Of a stretch of DNA of 64,000 nt, positions 17,244 to 24,866 are shown piece after piece (the stretch's first letter is position 1; each line of letters begins with the position of its first letter). A model generated the notes under the pieces. The model was not told the DNA's origin, did no database searches, and saw only the letters and a list, made by a program, of their open reading frames with translations. This DNA is from Streptomyces diacarni (GTDB lineage Bacteria; Actinomycetota; Actinomycetes; Streptomycetales; Streptomycetaceae), in contig NZ_QOIN01000035.1 in assembly GCF_003323715.1 (NCBI RefSeq), positions 62,001 to 126,000 on the forward strand. The letters are read 5' to 3'. The position numbers were made by a program, and so were the translations under genes.

Positions 17244-18965
17244 ATGGCCAACGGGGACGTACTCACCGCCGAACAGACCGGCGCCGCGGCGCTGCGCGAC
17301 CCGCAGCTCTCGGTGCCCGCACTGCCCAGGATGCGCAGGGGCGTGGCCTGCTACCAGGCCGGCGGCGGCCTGGTCGTCGAGGGGCTGCCCGCGCCGCAGG
17401 TCTTCCGCGGCAAGGCCGCCACCGCGCTGCTGCCCCGGCTGCTGCCGCTGCTGGACGGCGCCCGCGACCGCACCGCGCTCGCCGAGGAACTGGGCATCAG
17501 CCCGCACGCCGTCTTCAAGGCGCTGTCGCTGCTGTGGATGTGCGGCGTCATCGAGGACACCCCGCCGCAGGACGGACCCGCGGCGGAGGCAGGCGAGAAC
17601 CTGGCGGACGAACTCGCCGACTACCTCTCCCGGATGGGCGACTCCACCGGCGCCAACCCCTCGTGGGAGGCGGGGGCGCTGCGGCTGGCGTCCGCGCGGG
17701 TCGCGCTCTACGGCACGGGCCCGACGGCGACCGCGCTGGCCGACGAACTCGCGCCCTCTGTCGCCCTCACCCGCGTCTCGGGGCCTGACGCGGTGCCGCC
17801 CGAGGGGACCACGCTCGCCGTCGCCGCGGACGCGCCGCCGGCCGAGTTGGCCGCTGCCGCCGCCGTCTGCCGGGAGCGGGAGATCCCCCTCGTGCGGATC
17901 GCCGCCGCGCACGGCACCGCCCACCTCGGCCCCTTCGTCCACCCCCGCTACACGCCGTGCCTGGACTGCCTGCTGGCGGAAGAGGCCGACCACGAGACCG
18001 ACGGCGAGGCCGACCACGAGACCGGCAACGAGACCGACGGCGAGGCCGACCACGAGACCGACGGCGAGGCGGCGGCGCTGACCGCCGCGCTCGCCGCGCA
18101 CGACCTGTTCGGTTTCCTGAGCCGCGCGGTGCCCTCCCCCTACCCCAACCAGTGGCGGACCGTCACCCTCGACGACCTGGGCCAGCGCCGCCACAGCGGC
18201 GCCACCCGCCCCGGCTGCCCCACCTGTTCGGCGCTCCCGCCCGCACCGGAAGGCCCCGGCACGGCGCCGCTGGCCGCCCGCTACGAGGCCTTCATCGGCT
18301 TCCCGCCGCACGAGTACATGGACCTCAAGGGCCACCAGCAGCACTACAAGCCGTCCAACCTGGCGCTCCAACGCCAGGAGAAGACCTGGCCCGTCTGCCC
18401 CGAGGTCGCACTGCCCGCGCCCGACACCACCCGCCTCGCAGGCCTGCCCTACGAACAGCGCGGCGCGGACGAGGCCACCACCGACCTGGAGACCCTCTCG
18501 CTCGTCCTGGCCACCGTCGCCGGAATCCACGAACCCGAGGGCGACTTCCTGCGCCGCTGGACCCCCAGCGGCGGCAACATCGGCTCCGTCCTCGCCCACC
18601 TCGCCGTCCGCGACGTGCCCGGGCTGGCGCCGGGCATCTACGGGTACGTGCCCGGCGGCCACCGGCTGGCCCTCCTGGCACCCGGCGCCGAGGCGACGGC
18701 GGGCCTCCCGGGGCGAGCCCCGGTGACCCTGGTGCTGACCGGCAACCTGGGCAAGGTCGCCAAGAAATACCACTCGTTCGCGCTGCGGGTCACCCTGCTC
18801 GACGCGGGCTGCGCCCAGGCGACGCTGCGCCGCGTCTGCCACACGCTCGGCCTGCCGCGCACCCCGGTGCGGCGCTGGGACGAGCGGACCGTCACCACGG
18901 CGCTCGGCGCGGACCCGCGCGTCGAACCCGTCACCGCCGTCACCGACCTCGGGAGGCCGCTGTGA
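17244..18965 (+). CDS. Fused leader-binding/ThiF-like protein and nitroreductase-type azoline dehydrogenase
   Basis: Product of 573 residues. The N-terminal ~105 residues look like a winged-helix RiPP recognition element (VEGLPAPQVFRGKAATALLP, ELGISPHAVFKALSLLWMCG). Next is a degenerate Rossmann/ThiF-like part (VALYGTGPTATALADELA) with zinc pairs CLDC (about 239-242) and CPTC (about 325). From about residue 350 a SagB-like nitroreductase domain follows (DLETLSLVLATVAG, KKYHSFALRVTLLDAGCAQ), which would use FMN to oxidise azolines to azoles. A repeated acidic insertion (GEADHETD units, 17982-18069) lies between the halves. GodE-type and other TOMM dehydrogenases show related fusions. It overlaps the next gene by GTGA. 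Confidence 0.78.
   Translation: MANGDVLTAEQTGAAALRDPQLSVPALPRMRRGVACYQAGGGLVVEGLPAPQVFRGKAATALLPRLLPLLDGARDRTALAEELGISPHAVFKALSLLWMCGVIEDTPPQDGPAAEAGENLADELADYLSRMGDSTGANPSWEAGALRLASARVALYGTGPTATALADELAPSVALTRVSGPDAVPPEGTTLAVAADAPPAELAAAAAVCREREIPLVRIAAAHGTAHLGPFVHPRYTPCLDCLLAEEADHETDGEADHETGNETDGEADHETDGEAAALTAALAAHDLFGFLSRAVPSPYPNQWRTVTLDDLGQRRHSGATRPGCPTCSALPPAPEGPGTAPLAARYEAFIGFPPHEYMDLKGHQQHYKPSNLALQRQEKTWPVCPEVALPAPDTTRLAGLPYEQRGADEATTDLETLSLVLATVAGIHEPEGDFLRRWTPSGGNIGSVLAHLAVRDVPGLAPGIYGYVPGGHRLALLAPGAEATAGLPGRAPVTLVLTGNLGKVAKKYHSFALRVTLLDAGCAQATLRRVCHTLGLPRTPVRRWDERTVTTALGADPRVEPVTAVTDLGRPL
17982..18069 (+). repeat. In-frame repeats encoding acidic GEADHETD units
   Basis: GAGGCCGACCACGAGACC occurs three times with short variable joins, encoding an Asp/Glu/His/Thr-rich loop between the ThiF-like and nitroreductase halves of the 573-residue protein. 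All units keep the frame. Confidence 0.85.
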
Positions 18966-19720
18966 TCGCCCCTGACGACCTCGCCCTCCAACTCGTCGAG
19001 TCCTTCCAGCACGCGCCCGCGCAGCCGCACGCCGACGTGCCGCCCCAGCGCGCGGACCACCCCCGGCCGCTGGGCCCCGACACCCGCATCGGCCGCGGCA
19101 CGGCCGAAACCGAACGGCTCGACCTGCTGGACACCCTCCGCACCCGGCGCGCGAGCCGGCTGTGGTCGCCCGAGCCGCTGCCCGCACCCCTGCTCGCGGA
19201 CATCGTCGGCGAGGGCGTCACGGCCGACGTCGAGGAGTGGCCGGACGAACAGCACTACACGCCGCTGGAGATCACCGTGGTGGCCTTCCGGGTGGCCGGT
19301 ATGGAACCGGCCGTGCACCGCTTCGACGGGCCGGCCCGCACCACCCGCCCCGTCATGGAGCTGCCCCCGCCCGAGCGGCGCCGCACCCTGACCCTCCAGG
19401 CCGAGTTCGGCGACGCGCCCGCCATCGTCTCCGTCGCCGTGGACCCGCACACCGCCGAACTGCGCGACGGCGGCCACGGCTACCGGACGCTGCTGACCCG
19501 CGCGGGCGCCGCCGTCCACACCATGTGGCTCGCCGGCGTCTCGCACGGGCTGACCGGCTCGGCCTTCGCCGGGTTCATCCCCGCCTCCGTCCGCACCCCG
19601 CTGCGCTCCGACGGCACCAGCAGGCAGCAGGTGTTCGCGCTCGCGCTCGGCCACCCGCCCGCGGACCCGCCCGGCGGCGGCGCCGCGCCGCCCCCCGGAG
19701 CGCCGGCGGCCGGCCCCTGA
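18962..19720 (+). CDS. Second nitroreductase-family protein of the RiPP cluster
   Basis: Product of 252 residues from a GTG overlapping the previous stop. LDTLRTRRASRLWSPEPLPA is the N-terminal nitroreductase motif (FMN-contacting R-R-S region), and RAGAAVHTMWLAGVSHGLTGSAF matches the later helix that closes the flavin site. Similar proteins sit next to azoline dehydrogenases in thiopeptide clusters. It may form a heteromeric dehydrogenase with the nitroreductase half of 17244-18965 or act on a subset of azolines. The C-terminal 25 residues are a Pro/Gly-rich tail. FMN binding is inferred from family likeness. Confidence 0.75.
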   Translation: MIAPDDLALQLVESFQHAPAQPHADVPPQRADHPRPLGPDTRIGRGTAETERLDLLDTLRTRRASRLWSPEPLPAPLLADIVGEGVTADVEEWPDEQHYTPLEITVVAFRVAGMEPAVHRFDGPARTTRPVMELPPPERRRTLTLQAEFGDAPAIVSVAVDPHTAELRDGGHGYRTLLTRAGAAVHTMWLAGVSHGLTGSAFAGFIPASVRTPLRSDGTSRQQVFALALGHPPADPPGGGAAPPPGAPAAGP

Positions 19721-19802
19721 TCGTCCGAAGGCGCGCCCCGGGGCGACGGGCGTCCCCCGGCACGGGCCGACGGATGCACGACCGGCCGCCGTCCTTGGCG
19801 GC

Positions 19803-19833
19803 CGGGCACCGACCCGGCACCGCCCGGTGCCCG
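19803..19833 (+). other. Hairpin just upstream of the first precursor gene
   Basis: CGGGCACCG (19803-19811) pairs perfectly with CGGTGCCCG (19825-19833). It ends 20 bases before the AAAGGAGG ribosome site of the first precursor and may protect a processed precursor mRNA or mark a promoter-proximal leader. Confidence 0.5.
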
Positions 19834-19868
19834 TGGAAGACCACCGAGAAGGAAAGGAGGGATGCGCG

Positions 19869-20036
19869 ATGGAAGACGTCATCGACCTGTACGCGGTGGC
19901 CGAGGACGAACTGGCCCTGGAAGAGCTGCCCGAGGGCAACGCACTGGCCAGCTTCTCCACCTCGACCAGCGCCAGCACCGCGTCGTGCCCGGCGTCCAGC
20001 GCGTCCAGCGCGTCCAGCGTCTCCAGCTACGGCTGA
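19869..20036 (+). CDS. RiPP precursor peptide 1
   Basis: Product of 55 residues with a very strong ribosome site (AAAGGAGG, 8 bases before the ATG). The first ~25 residues are an acidic leader with AEDELALEELPEGNA. The rest is the predicted 30-residue core with 14 Ser, 3 Thr and a single Cys, which lies in the motif ASCP at core positions 13-16. The end is VSSYG. Leader motif, core composition and position directly after the azole-forming genes identify it as a substrate for YcaO, dehydrogenase and LanB-type enzymes. Ser/Thr richness means oxazoles and dehydroalanines would dominate. The cleavage point after GNA is inferred by comparing the four precursors. Confidence 0.88.
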   Translation: MEDVIDLYAVAEDELALEELPEGNALASFSTSTSASTASCPASSASSASSVSSYG

Positions 20037-20077
20037 CCAACCCGCCGGATCAGGCCTACTCAGGAAGAGGAGCACCC

Positions 20078-20257
20078 ATGGAAGCCATGGACAACCTCGA
20101 ACTCGACCTCTACATCGAGGACCAGGAACTCGCCGTCGAGGAACTGCCGGACGGCAACGCGCCCGGCGGCTGCTTCGCCTGCGCGGGCTCCGCGTCGACC
20201 GCGTCCTGCCCCGGCTCGTCCGCTGCCACCGTCGGCAGCGCGTCCTGCATCGGCTGA
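20078..20257 (+). CDS. RiPP precursor peptide 2
   Basis: Product of 59 residues; ATG preceded by AGAGGAG. The leader contains IEDQELAVEELPDGNA, closely matching precursor 1. The predicted core (31 residues) starts PGGCFACAGS and has 4 Cys, 7 Ser and 2 Thr, with the shared STASCP motif placing Cys-Pro at core positions 16-17, and ends SCIG. It has more Cys than precursors 1 and 3, so more thiazoles are possible. The internal Met at residue 4 (20087) is a less likely start because the ribosome site fits 20078. It lies 41 bases after precursor 1 on the same strand. Confidence 0.88.
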   Translation: MEAMDNLELDLYIEDQELAVEELPDGNAPGGCFACAGSASTASCPGSSAATVGSASCIG

Positions 20258-20315
20258 CGCGCCAGGACCTGACAGCGCCCCACCCGACACCCCTTCCGCA
20301 GAAAGGAGATGAGAG

Positions 20316-20492
20316 ATGCAGAACAGCGACGACCTCGACCTGTTCGTCGAGGCGTTCGACGACGACCTCGCCGTCGAGGAACTGAGCGAGGGCACCGCGC
20401 TGAGCACGTGGTCCAGCGCCACCACCGCGGGCTCCGCGTCCTGCCCCTGGAGCACCGCCTCCTCCTCGTCGTGCGCCTCCAGCTACGGCTGA
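20316..20492 (+). CDS. RiPP precursor peptide 3
   Basis: Product of 58 residues, short enough to escape routine gene finding. The ATG at 20316 follows AAAGGAG by 7 bases. The leader has FDDDLAVEELSEGTA, aligned with the other leaders. The predicted 30-residue core starts LSTWSSATTAG, contains 12 Ser, 4 Thr and 2 Cys, has SASCP with Cys-Pro at core positions 15-16 and ends ASSYG, nearly the same end as precursor 1. Two Trp residues (core positions 4 and 17) distinguish it. Spacing to precursor 2 is 58 bases. Confidence 0.87.
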   Translation: MQNSDDLDLFVEAFDDDLAVEELSEGTALSTWSSATTAGSASCPWSTASSSSCASSYG

Positions 20493-20562
20493 TCGCACGG
20501 CGCCACCGCAAGCCGGGGGAGCACCCCCGCGGATCACGAGTCGCACACAGGAGGTGACACAC

Positions 20563-20733
20563 ATGGACAACAGCGTCGAGCTCGAACTGTGGGCCGAAGA
20601 CCTGGAACTGGAGGCACTGCCCGAGTCGGACAGCCCCTTCACCACCTTCGGCTGCGCCGCCACCGCAGGCTGCGGCAGCTGCCCCGCCGCCTGTCTGGGC
20701 ACGGCAGGCTGCTTCTCCTCCAACGGCAACTGA
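20563..20733 (+). CDS. RiPP precursor peptide 4
   Basis: Product of 56 residues, also below usual size cut-offs. It has the best ribosome site of the set (AGGAGGTGA, 20549-20557). The leader has AEDLELEALPESDS, a slightly diverged version of the common motif. The predicted 32-residue core begins PFTTFGCAAT and has 5 Cys, 4 Thr and only 3 Ser, with GSCP giving Cys-Pro at core positions 16-17, and ends FSSNGN. It is the most Cys-rich core, so its product should be thiazole-rich, unlike products of precursors 1 and 3. Confidence 0.85.
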   Translation: MDNSVELELWAEDLELEALPESDSPFTTFGCAATAGCGSCPAACLGTAGCFSSNGN

Positions 20734-20802
20734 CGCACGGGAGATCCCGTTCGTCCAGCGGCCCGGTGACACGCGAACACCGGACCGCGCGCTGAGGTGA
20801 AC

Positions 20803-20865
20803 CCCGGTTCCGGAGCGGGCGAAGCGCCCCGGAACCGGGTGCTCGCGGACACGACCCGCGAGCAC
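20803..20865 (+). terminator. Two abutting strong hairpins after the precursor genes
   Basis: First stem: CCCGGTTCCGG (20803-20813) with CCGGAACCGGG (20829-20839). Second stem: GTGCTCGCGG (20839-20848) with CCGCGAGCAC (20856-20865). Both are perfect. There is no U-run, so a partial terminator or mRNA-stabilising element is likely. Either would give more precursor transcript than downstream enzyme transcript. Confidence 0.6.
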
Positions 20866-20931
20866 GCTCAGGCTAGCCGCGGTCCGCCTGCCGAACCGCT
20901 ACCGGGAGACGTGCCACCACAGGAGCTGTGC

Positions 20932-22041
20932 ATGGAGACCCTCACCCGACCGAAACTCCGCGAGGGCCTGGAAGTCATCCGCGGGATGGACGACCACCCG
21001 CTGCTCTACGACGCGGACTCCGGCATCTACCACCGGCTCAGCCGGTCGGCCGCCGGGCTCGTCCAGCGGCTCGACGGCTCCCGGTCCCTGGAGGACATCG
21101 CCACGCTGATGACGCAGCGCGGCGCCAAGACACCCGAGGCGGCCCGCACCGAGCTGGACCGCTTCGTGCAGAACCTCTACGACAGCGGGCTGCTCGACGG
21201 CTCGCCCACGCCGCAGCGGGCCCACCACGCAGGGCGGCGCGGCAAGCGCAGCCAGATGATGCCCCGCTTCGTCGTCAGCCGCACGGTGATGCCCCGGCTG
21301 CTGGAGCCGCCGGCCGCCGTCCTGCGCAAGGTGTCCGGCAGCGCGCTGGCGGGCGTGCACCTCGCGGGCGGCGTCGTGGGCACCCTCGTCGCCGTGTGGG
21401 CCCTGTTCGCGGGCCCCTCGGCCGACCCCAGGCTCGCCCACTGGACGACGCTGATCGCGTTCGTGCTCTTCCTGATCCAGATCGTGCTGCACGAGACGGC
21501 GCACGCGATGGTCGCGCAGATCCTGAAAGTGCCCGTCCGGGGCTTCGGGTTCGCGTTGCTCTTCTACTTCATGCCGCTCGCCTACGTCGACCGCACCGAC
21601 GCCTACCGGCTGCGGGAACGGGGCAGCAGAGTCGTCCTGGCACTGGCCGGGCCCGTCAACGACGGCTGGGTCGCCGGGATCACCGCGCTGGTGGCCGTCA
21701 CCGCCAACGGCACGGTGGCGACCGTGGCCGCCACGATGCTCGTCTTCCAGGTCTTCAGCGTCATCACCAACCTCAACCCGCTGCTGCCCAGCGACGGCTA
21801 CGCCGCCCTGGAGGCCGGGATGGGCACCGTCGACGCACGCGGCCGCGCCTTCGGACTGCTCAAGCACGTGCTGCTGCGCCGCCCGCTGCCCTCCCACCTG
21901 GCGGCCATGACACCGGCCGCGCGGCGGCTGCACCTGGCCTACGGGGCACTGTGCACGCTGTACGTGCTGGTGCTGGCCTACGCGGCGGTGCGCGGCACGG
22001 CGTTCTCGTACAGCGGCATCCAGGGGATGTGGAACCAGTGA
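20932..22041 (+). CDS. PqqD-like domain fused to M50 (site-2 type) membrane metalloprotease
   Basis: Product of 369 residues; ATG preceded by AGGAG. Residues ~10-95 resemble a PqqD-type winged helix (LYDADSGIYHRLSRSAAGLV, LEDIATLMTQRG), the fold used as a RiPP recognition element. The rest is a polytopic membrane protein with HETAH (His187, Glu188, His191), the zinc site of M50 proteases, and NPLLPSDGY (Asp near 288), the family's third-ligand motif. Fusion of a leader-binding fold to an intramembrane protease in a cluster with no other peptidase makes it the best candidate for leader removal. It overlaps the LanB gene by GTGA. Confidence 0.82.
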   Translation: METLTRPKLREGLEVIRGMDDHPLLYDADSGIYHRLSRSAAGLVQRLDGSRSLEDIATLMTQRGAKTPEAARTELDRFVQNLYDSGLLDGSPTPQRAHHAGRRGKRSQMMPRFVVSRTVMPRLLEPPAAVLRKVSGSALAGVHLAGGVVGTLVAVWALFAGPSADPRLAHWTTLIAFVLFLIQIVLHETAHAMVAQILKVPVRGFGFALLFYFMPLAYVDRTDAYRLRERGSRVVLALAGPVNDGWVAGITALVAVTANGTVATVAATMLVFQVFSVITNLNPLLPSDGYAALEAGMGTVDARGRAFGLLKHVLLRRPLPSHLAAMTPAARRLHLAYGALCTLYVLVLAYAAVRGTAFSYSGIQGMWNQ

Positions 22042-24866
22042 CGACGACCGTGCGCAACCTCCAGGCGCAGAACGGTGCCGGTACCGGCACCGGTACCGGC
22101 ACCGCGCACCCGACCGGCGAGGCCGGGATCGGGACCGCTCCCGGGACGAACGCCGGGCCCGACGCCGGGCCGGCCACCGCGCGGCCCGCCGCGCCGGGCA
22201 CCGCCTCGGCCGTTCCCGCGCTGGGCGGCGTGGCGGTGACCCGGGTCGCCGGACTGCCCGCCGCGTTCTGCCCGCGCCCCGCGGAGCGCACCACCGCGCT
22301 CCTCGACGAGCACGCCGACGCGCAGGCCGCCCTCGACGAGCTGCGCCCGCGGGTGGAGGACGCGCTCTACGCCCTCGTGCCCGTACTGGACGCGGCCGGT
22401 GACGGCGCCACCTCCCTGCGCCGCAAGGTCCTCGCCGCCCGCCGCGCCGCCCACCGGCTGGCCCCCTTCGGCTGGGACGAGACGACCGGCGCACGCGTCG
22501 CCGCGCACGCGGACGAGGAGACCCGCGAGGCGCTCGCCCGCTGGCAGGCGCTGACCTCCGCCCGGCAGGCGACCGCCACCGCACTCGACGCGGCGCTCGC
22601 CGACGACCGGGCCGCCGCCGAGGAGACCCTGACCGCAGCCCTCGAAGCGCCCGGCTTCGCCGACTCCCTCGCCCTGGCCACCCCCGACTGGGTGCGCTAC
22701 GGCAACACCCGCCGCCCCCGCAAGCGGCAGCGCGCGCTGCGCACCCTCTACTCGTACACCGTCCGCGCCGCCGCCAAGACCAGCCCCTTCGCAAGGCTGA
22801 CGACCGTGGGCGTACCCGGCCGCGGCCACGCCGGGCACGCCGTCCACCAGGTCTCGGCCACTCTCGCCCTCACCGCCCTGTACGCGCTGGCCCGCGCCCC
22901 CGAGACGGCACCCCTGCTGCGCTACCGCCCCGCCCCGGTCCGCCCGGCGACCGCCCGCACCGGGCCCGGTGAGCCCGCGCGTTCCCTGATGCTGCACCCC
23001 GAGTACGTCGCCACGGGCGGTGTCACCTGGCGCAACGACCACGTGGTGGAGGCCGGAGCCGCCGCCGACTGGGCCCGCGCCCTCGCCCGCGCCGGCGACG
23101 ACGGTTCCCTCGGCCACGCGTCGGTGCTGCGCACACTCGGCGGCGCCGACCCCTTCCGCCGCTTCCACCGCCTGCTCGACACCGGCGTACTCTCCCCCCT
23201 CGCGCCGTGGCAGCGCGGCGAGGACGCGATGCGGGTCCTGCTGGACCTGACGAGCCACCTGGAGCTCCCGGAACCTCCCCGTACCCCGGAGGACGCCCCG
23301 GGTCCGGGGCGCTCGGGGCTGGACGTCGTCAGGGAGTTGCGGGCCCTCGAGGGCGAGCGCGAAGCGATGACGGACGACCGGCGCACCACCGCCGTCCGGG
23401 CCGTTCCGGGTGCGGCATCCAAGGCGGCCCCGGAGGCGGCCGGACCCCCCGCCGACGGGCCGCGGCGGCGCGCCGCCGCGGTCTCGCGCGTGCGCGAGCT
23501 GGGCAGGGGCTGGGCGCGGGCAGCGGGCTGGGACCGGTTCGAGCCGACCGAGGTCTGGTACGAGGACGCCGCCTGCGACCTGCGGCTCCCGCCGGTGCTC
23601 GACGACGCCGAAACCGCCGCCGACCTGCGCCGGCTGGGCGAGGCACTCAGGCCCCGGCTGTTCCGCTCCCACCTCTACGACGAACTGGTGCGCCGTTTCG
23701 TCGCCGACCACGGCAGCGGCGGCACCTGCGAGGACGTCCTCGGCTTCGCCATGCGCTGCGGCACCGAGACCGACCGCGACCCCGGCATGGAGCGCGCCGT
23801 ACGCCTCGACCTCGCCGCCCGCGAGGACCCGGCCGAGCGCGCGTGGCTGCCGGTCGGGCCCAGCAGCGCCTCCCCGTCGGCGGCCCTGCTGGTCCAGCAC
23901 ATCGCCGCGCGCCCGTACGGTCCGCAACGGCCCGAGGGGGCGGGCGGGCCGCGGCTCGTCGTCAACCAGTTCAACCCCGGCACCGGCGGGCTCCTCACCC
24001 GCTTCAAGGGGCTGCTGGGTGACGACTTCGCCGACGCGCTGCGCGGCCACGTGCGCCGCCTGTGGCCGCACGCCGCGCACCACCACGAACTCGTCCTGTG
24101 GACCGAGTGCGGCACCGCGCAGGCCCAGTCCGCCGGACTGCTGCCACCGCTCACCCTGCCCGGCGAACTCGACGGACCCGGCGCCCTCGACCTGACCGAG
24201 GTCCGCCTCGTCCACGACCCCGGCCAGGACACCCTCACCCTGCTGGCCCCCGACGGGCTTCCGCTGGCCGCCGCGTACACCGGGCTGGTGCCCACCCACC
24301 TGTTCCCGAAGTTCGCCCGCTTCCTGGCGATCCTCTCCGACCCGTGGGTCAACGGCTCGCCCCTGTCCGACTACCGCATGCCCTTCCAGCTGCCCCGCGA
24401 GCCCGACCGCGTGACCGCCCTGGAACGGCAGACACTGACCACGCCCGGCGACGGGGGCGAGGGCGACGGCGGCGCGGGTGGTGTGGTGACACGGCGCGCC
24501 CAGTGGATCGTCCCCGTCGGCCACCTGCCGCTCCTCGGCGCGGACGCCACCGACGCGGACGCCGTCGCGGCGGCGGACGCGTTCCGCCGCCGGCACGGCA
24601 TGCCGCGCGAACTGTTCGCCTACCTGCTCCCCGCGAACGGCGGCATGTCCCCCGACCACGACCGCAAACCCCTGTGGATCCGGCTGGACTCCGCCGTCTC
24701 GCTCGACGTACTGGCCCACTGGATCACCCCGGACACGGGGCACCTGCGGCTCGTCGAGGCACTGCCCGCACACCACCAGCACCCGCTGCACGACGCGGAC
24801 GGCGAACGGCGCGCCGCCGAACACGCCGTGCTGCTGCACTGGGCCGACGGGGAGGAGAACCGATGA
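22038..24866 (+). CDS. LanB-type lantibiotic dehydratase, N-terminal (glutamylating) part
   Basis: Product of 942 residues with a Gly/Thr/Ala-rich first ~50 residues, then a LanB dehydratase domain: RKRQRALRTLYSYTVRAAAK, TSPFARLTTVG (the typical K-T-S-P-F-x-R-x-T motif), and late RLVVNQFNPGTGGLLTRF and YRMPFQLPREPDRVTA. LanB N-terminal domains transfer glutamate from glutamyl-tRNA to Ser/Thr of the precursor. The elimination domain is not in this chain; it is encoded separately by the next gene, as in goadsporin and thiopeptide clusters. Together they make Dha/Dhb residues. An ATGA overlap couples the two halves. Confidence 0.9.
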   Translation: MTTTVRNLQAQNGAGTGTGTGTAHPTGEAGIGTAPGTNAGPDAGPATARPAAPGTASAVPALGGVAVTRVAGLPAAFCPRPAERTTALLDEHADAQAALDELRPRVEDALYALVPVLDAAGDGATSLRRKVLAARRAAHRLAPFGWDETTGARVAAHADEETREALARWQALTSARQATATALDAALADDRAAAEETLTAALEAPGFADSLALATPDWVRYGNTRRPRKRQRALRTLYSYTVRAAAKTSPFARLTTVGVPGRGHAGHAVHQVSATLALTALYALARAPETAPLLRYRPAPVRPATARTGPGEPARSLMLHPEYVATGGVTWRNDHVVEAGAAADWARALARAGDDGSLGHASVLRTLGGADPFRRFHRLLDTGVLSPLAPWQRGEDAMRVLLDLTSHLELPEPPRTPEDAPGPGRSGLDVVRELRALEGEREAMTDDRRTTAVRAVPGAASKAAPEAAGPPADGPRRRAAAVSRVRELGRGWARAAGWDRFEPTEVWYEDAACDLRLPPVLDDAETAADLRRLGEALRPRLFRSHLYDELVRRFVADHGSGGTCEDVLGFAMRCGTETDRDPGMERAVRLDLAAREDPAERAWLPVGPSSASPSAALLVQHIAARPYGPQRPEGAGGPRLVVNQFNPGTGGLLTRFKGLLGDDFADALRGHVRRLWPHAAHHHELVLWTECGTAQAQSAGLLPPLTLPGELDGPGALDLTEVRLVHDPGQDTLTLLAPDGLPLAAAYTGLVPTHLFPKFARFLAILSDPWVNGSPLSDYRMPFQLPREPDRVTALERQTLTTPGDGGEGDGGAGGVVTRRAQWIVPVGHLPLLGADATDADAVAAADAFRRRHGMPRELFAYLLPANGGMSPDHDRKPLWIRLDSAVSLDVLAHWITPDTGHLRLVEALPAHHQHPLHDADGERRAAEHAVLLHWADGEENR

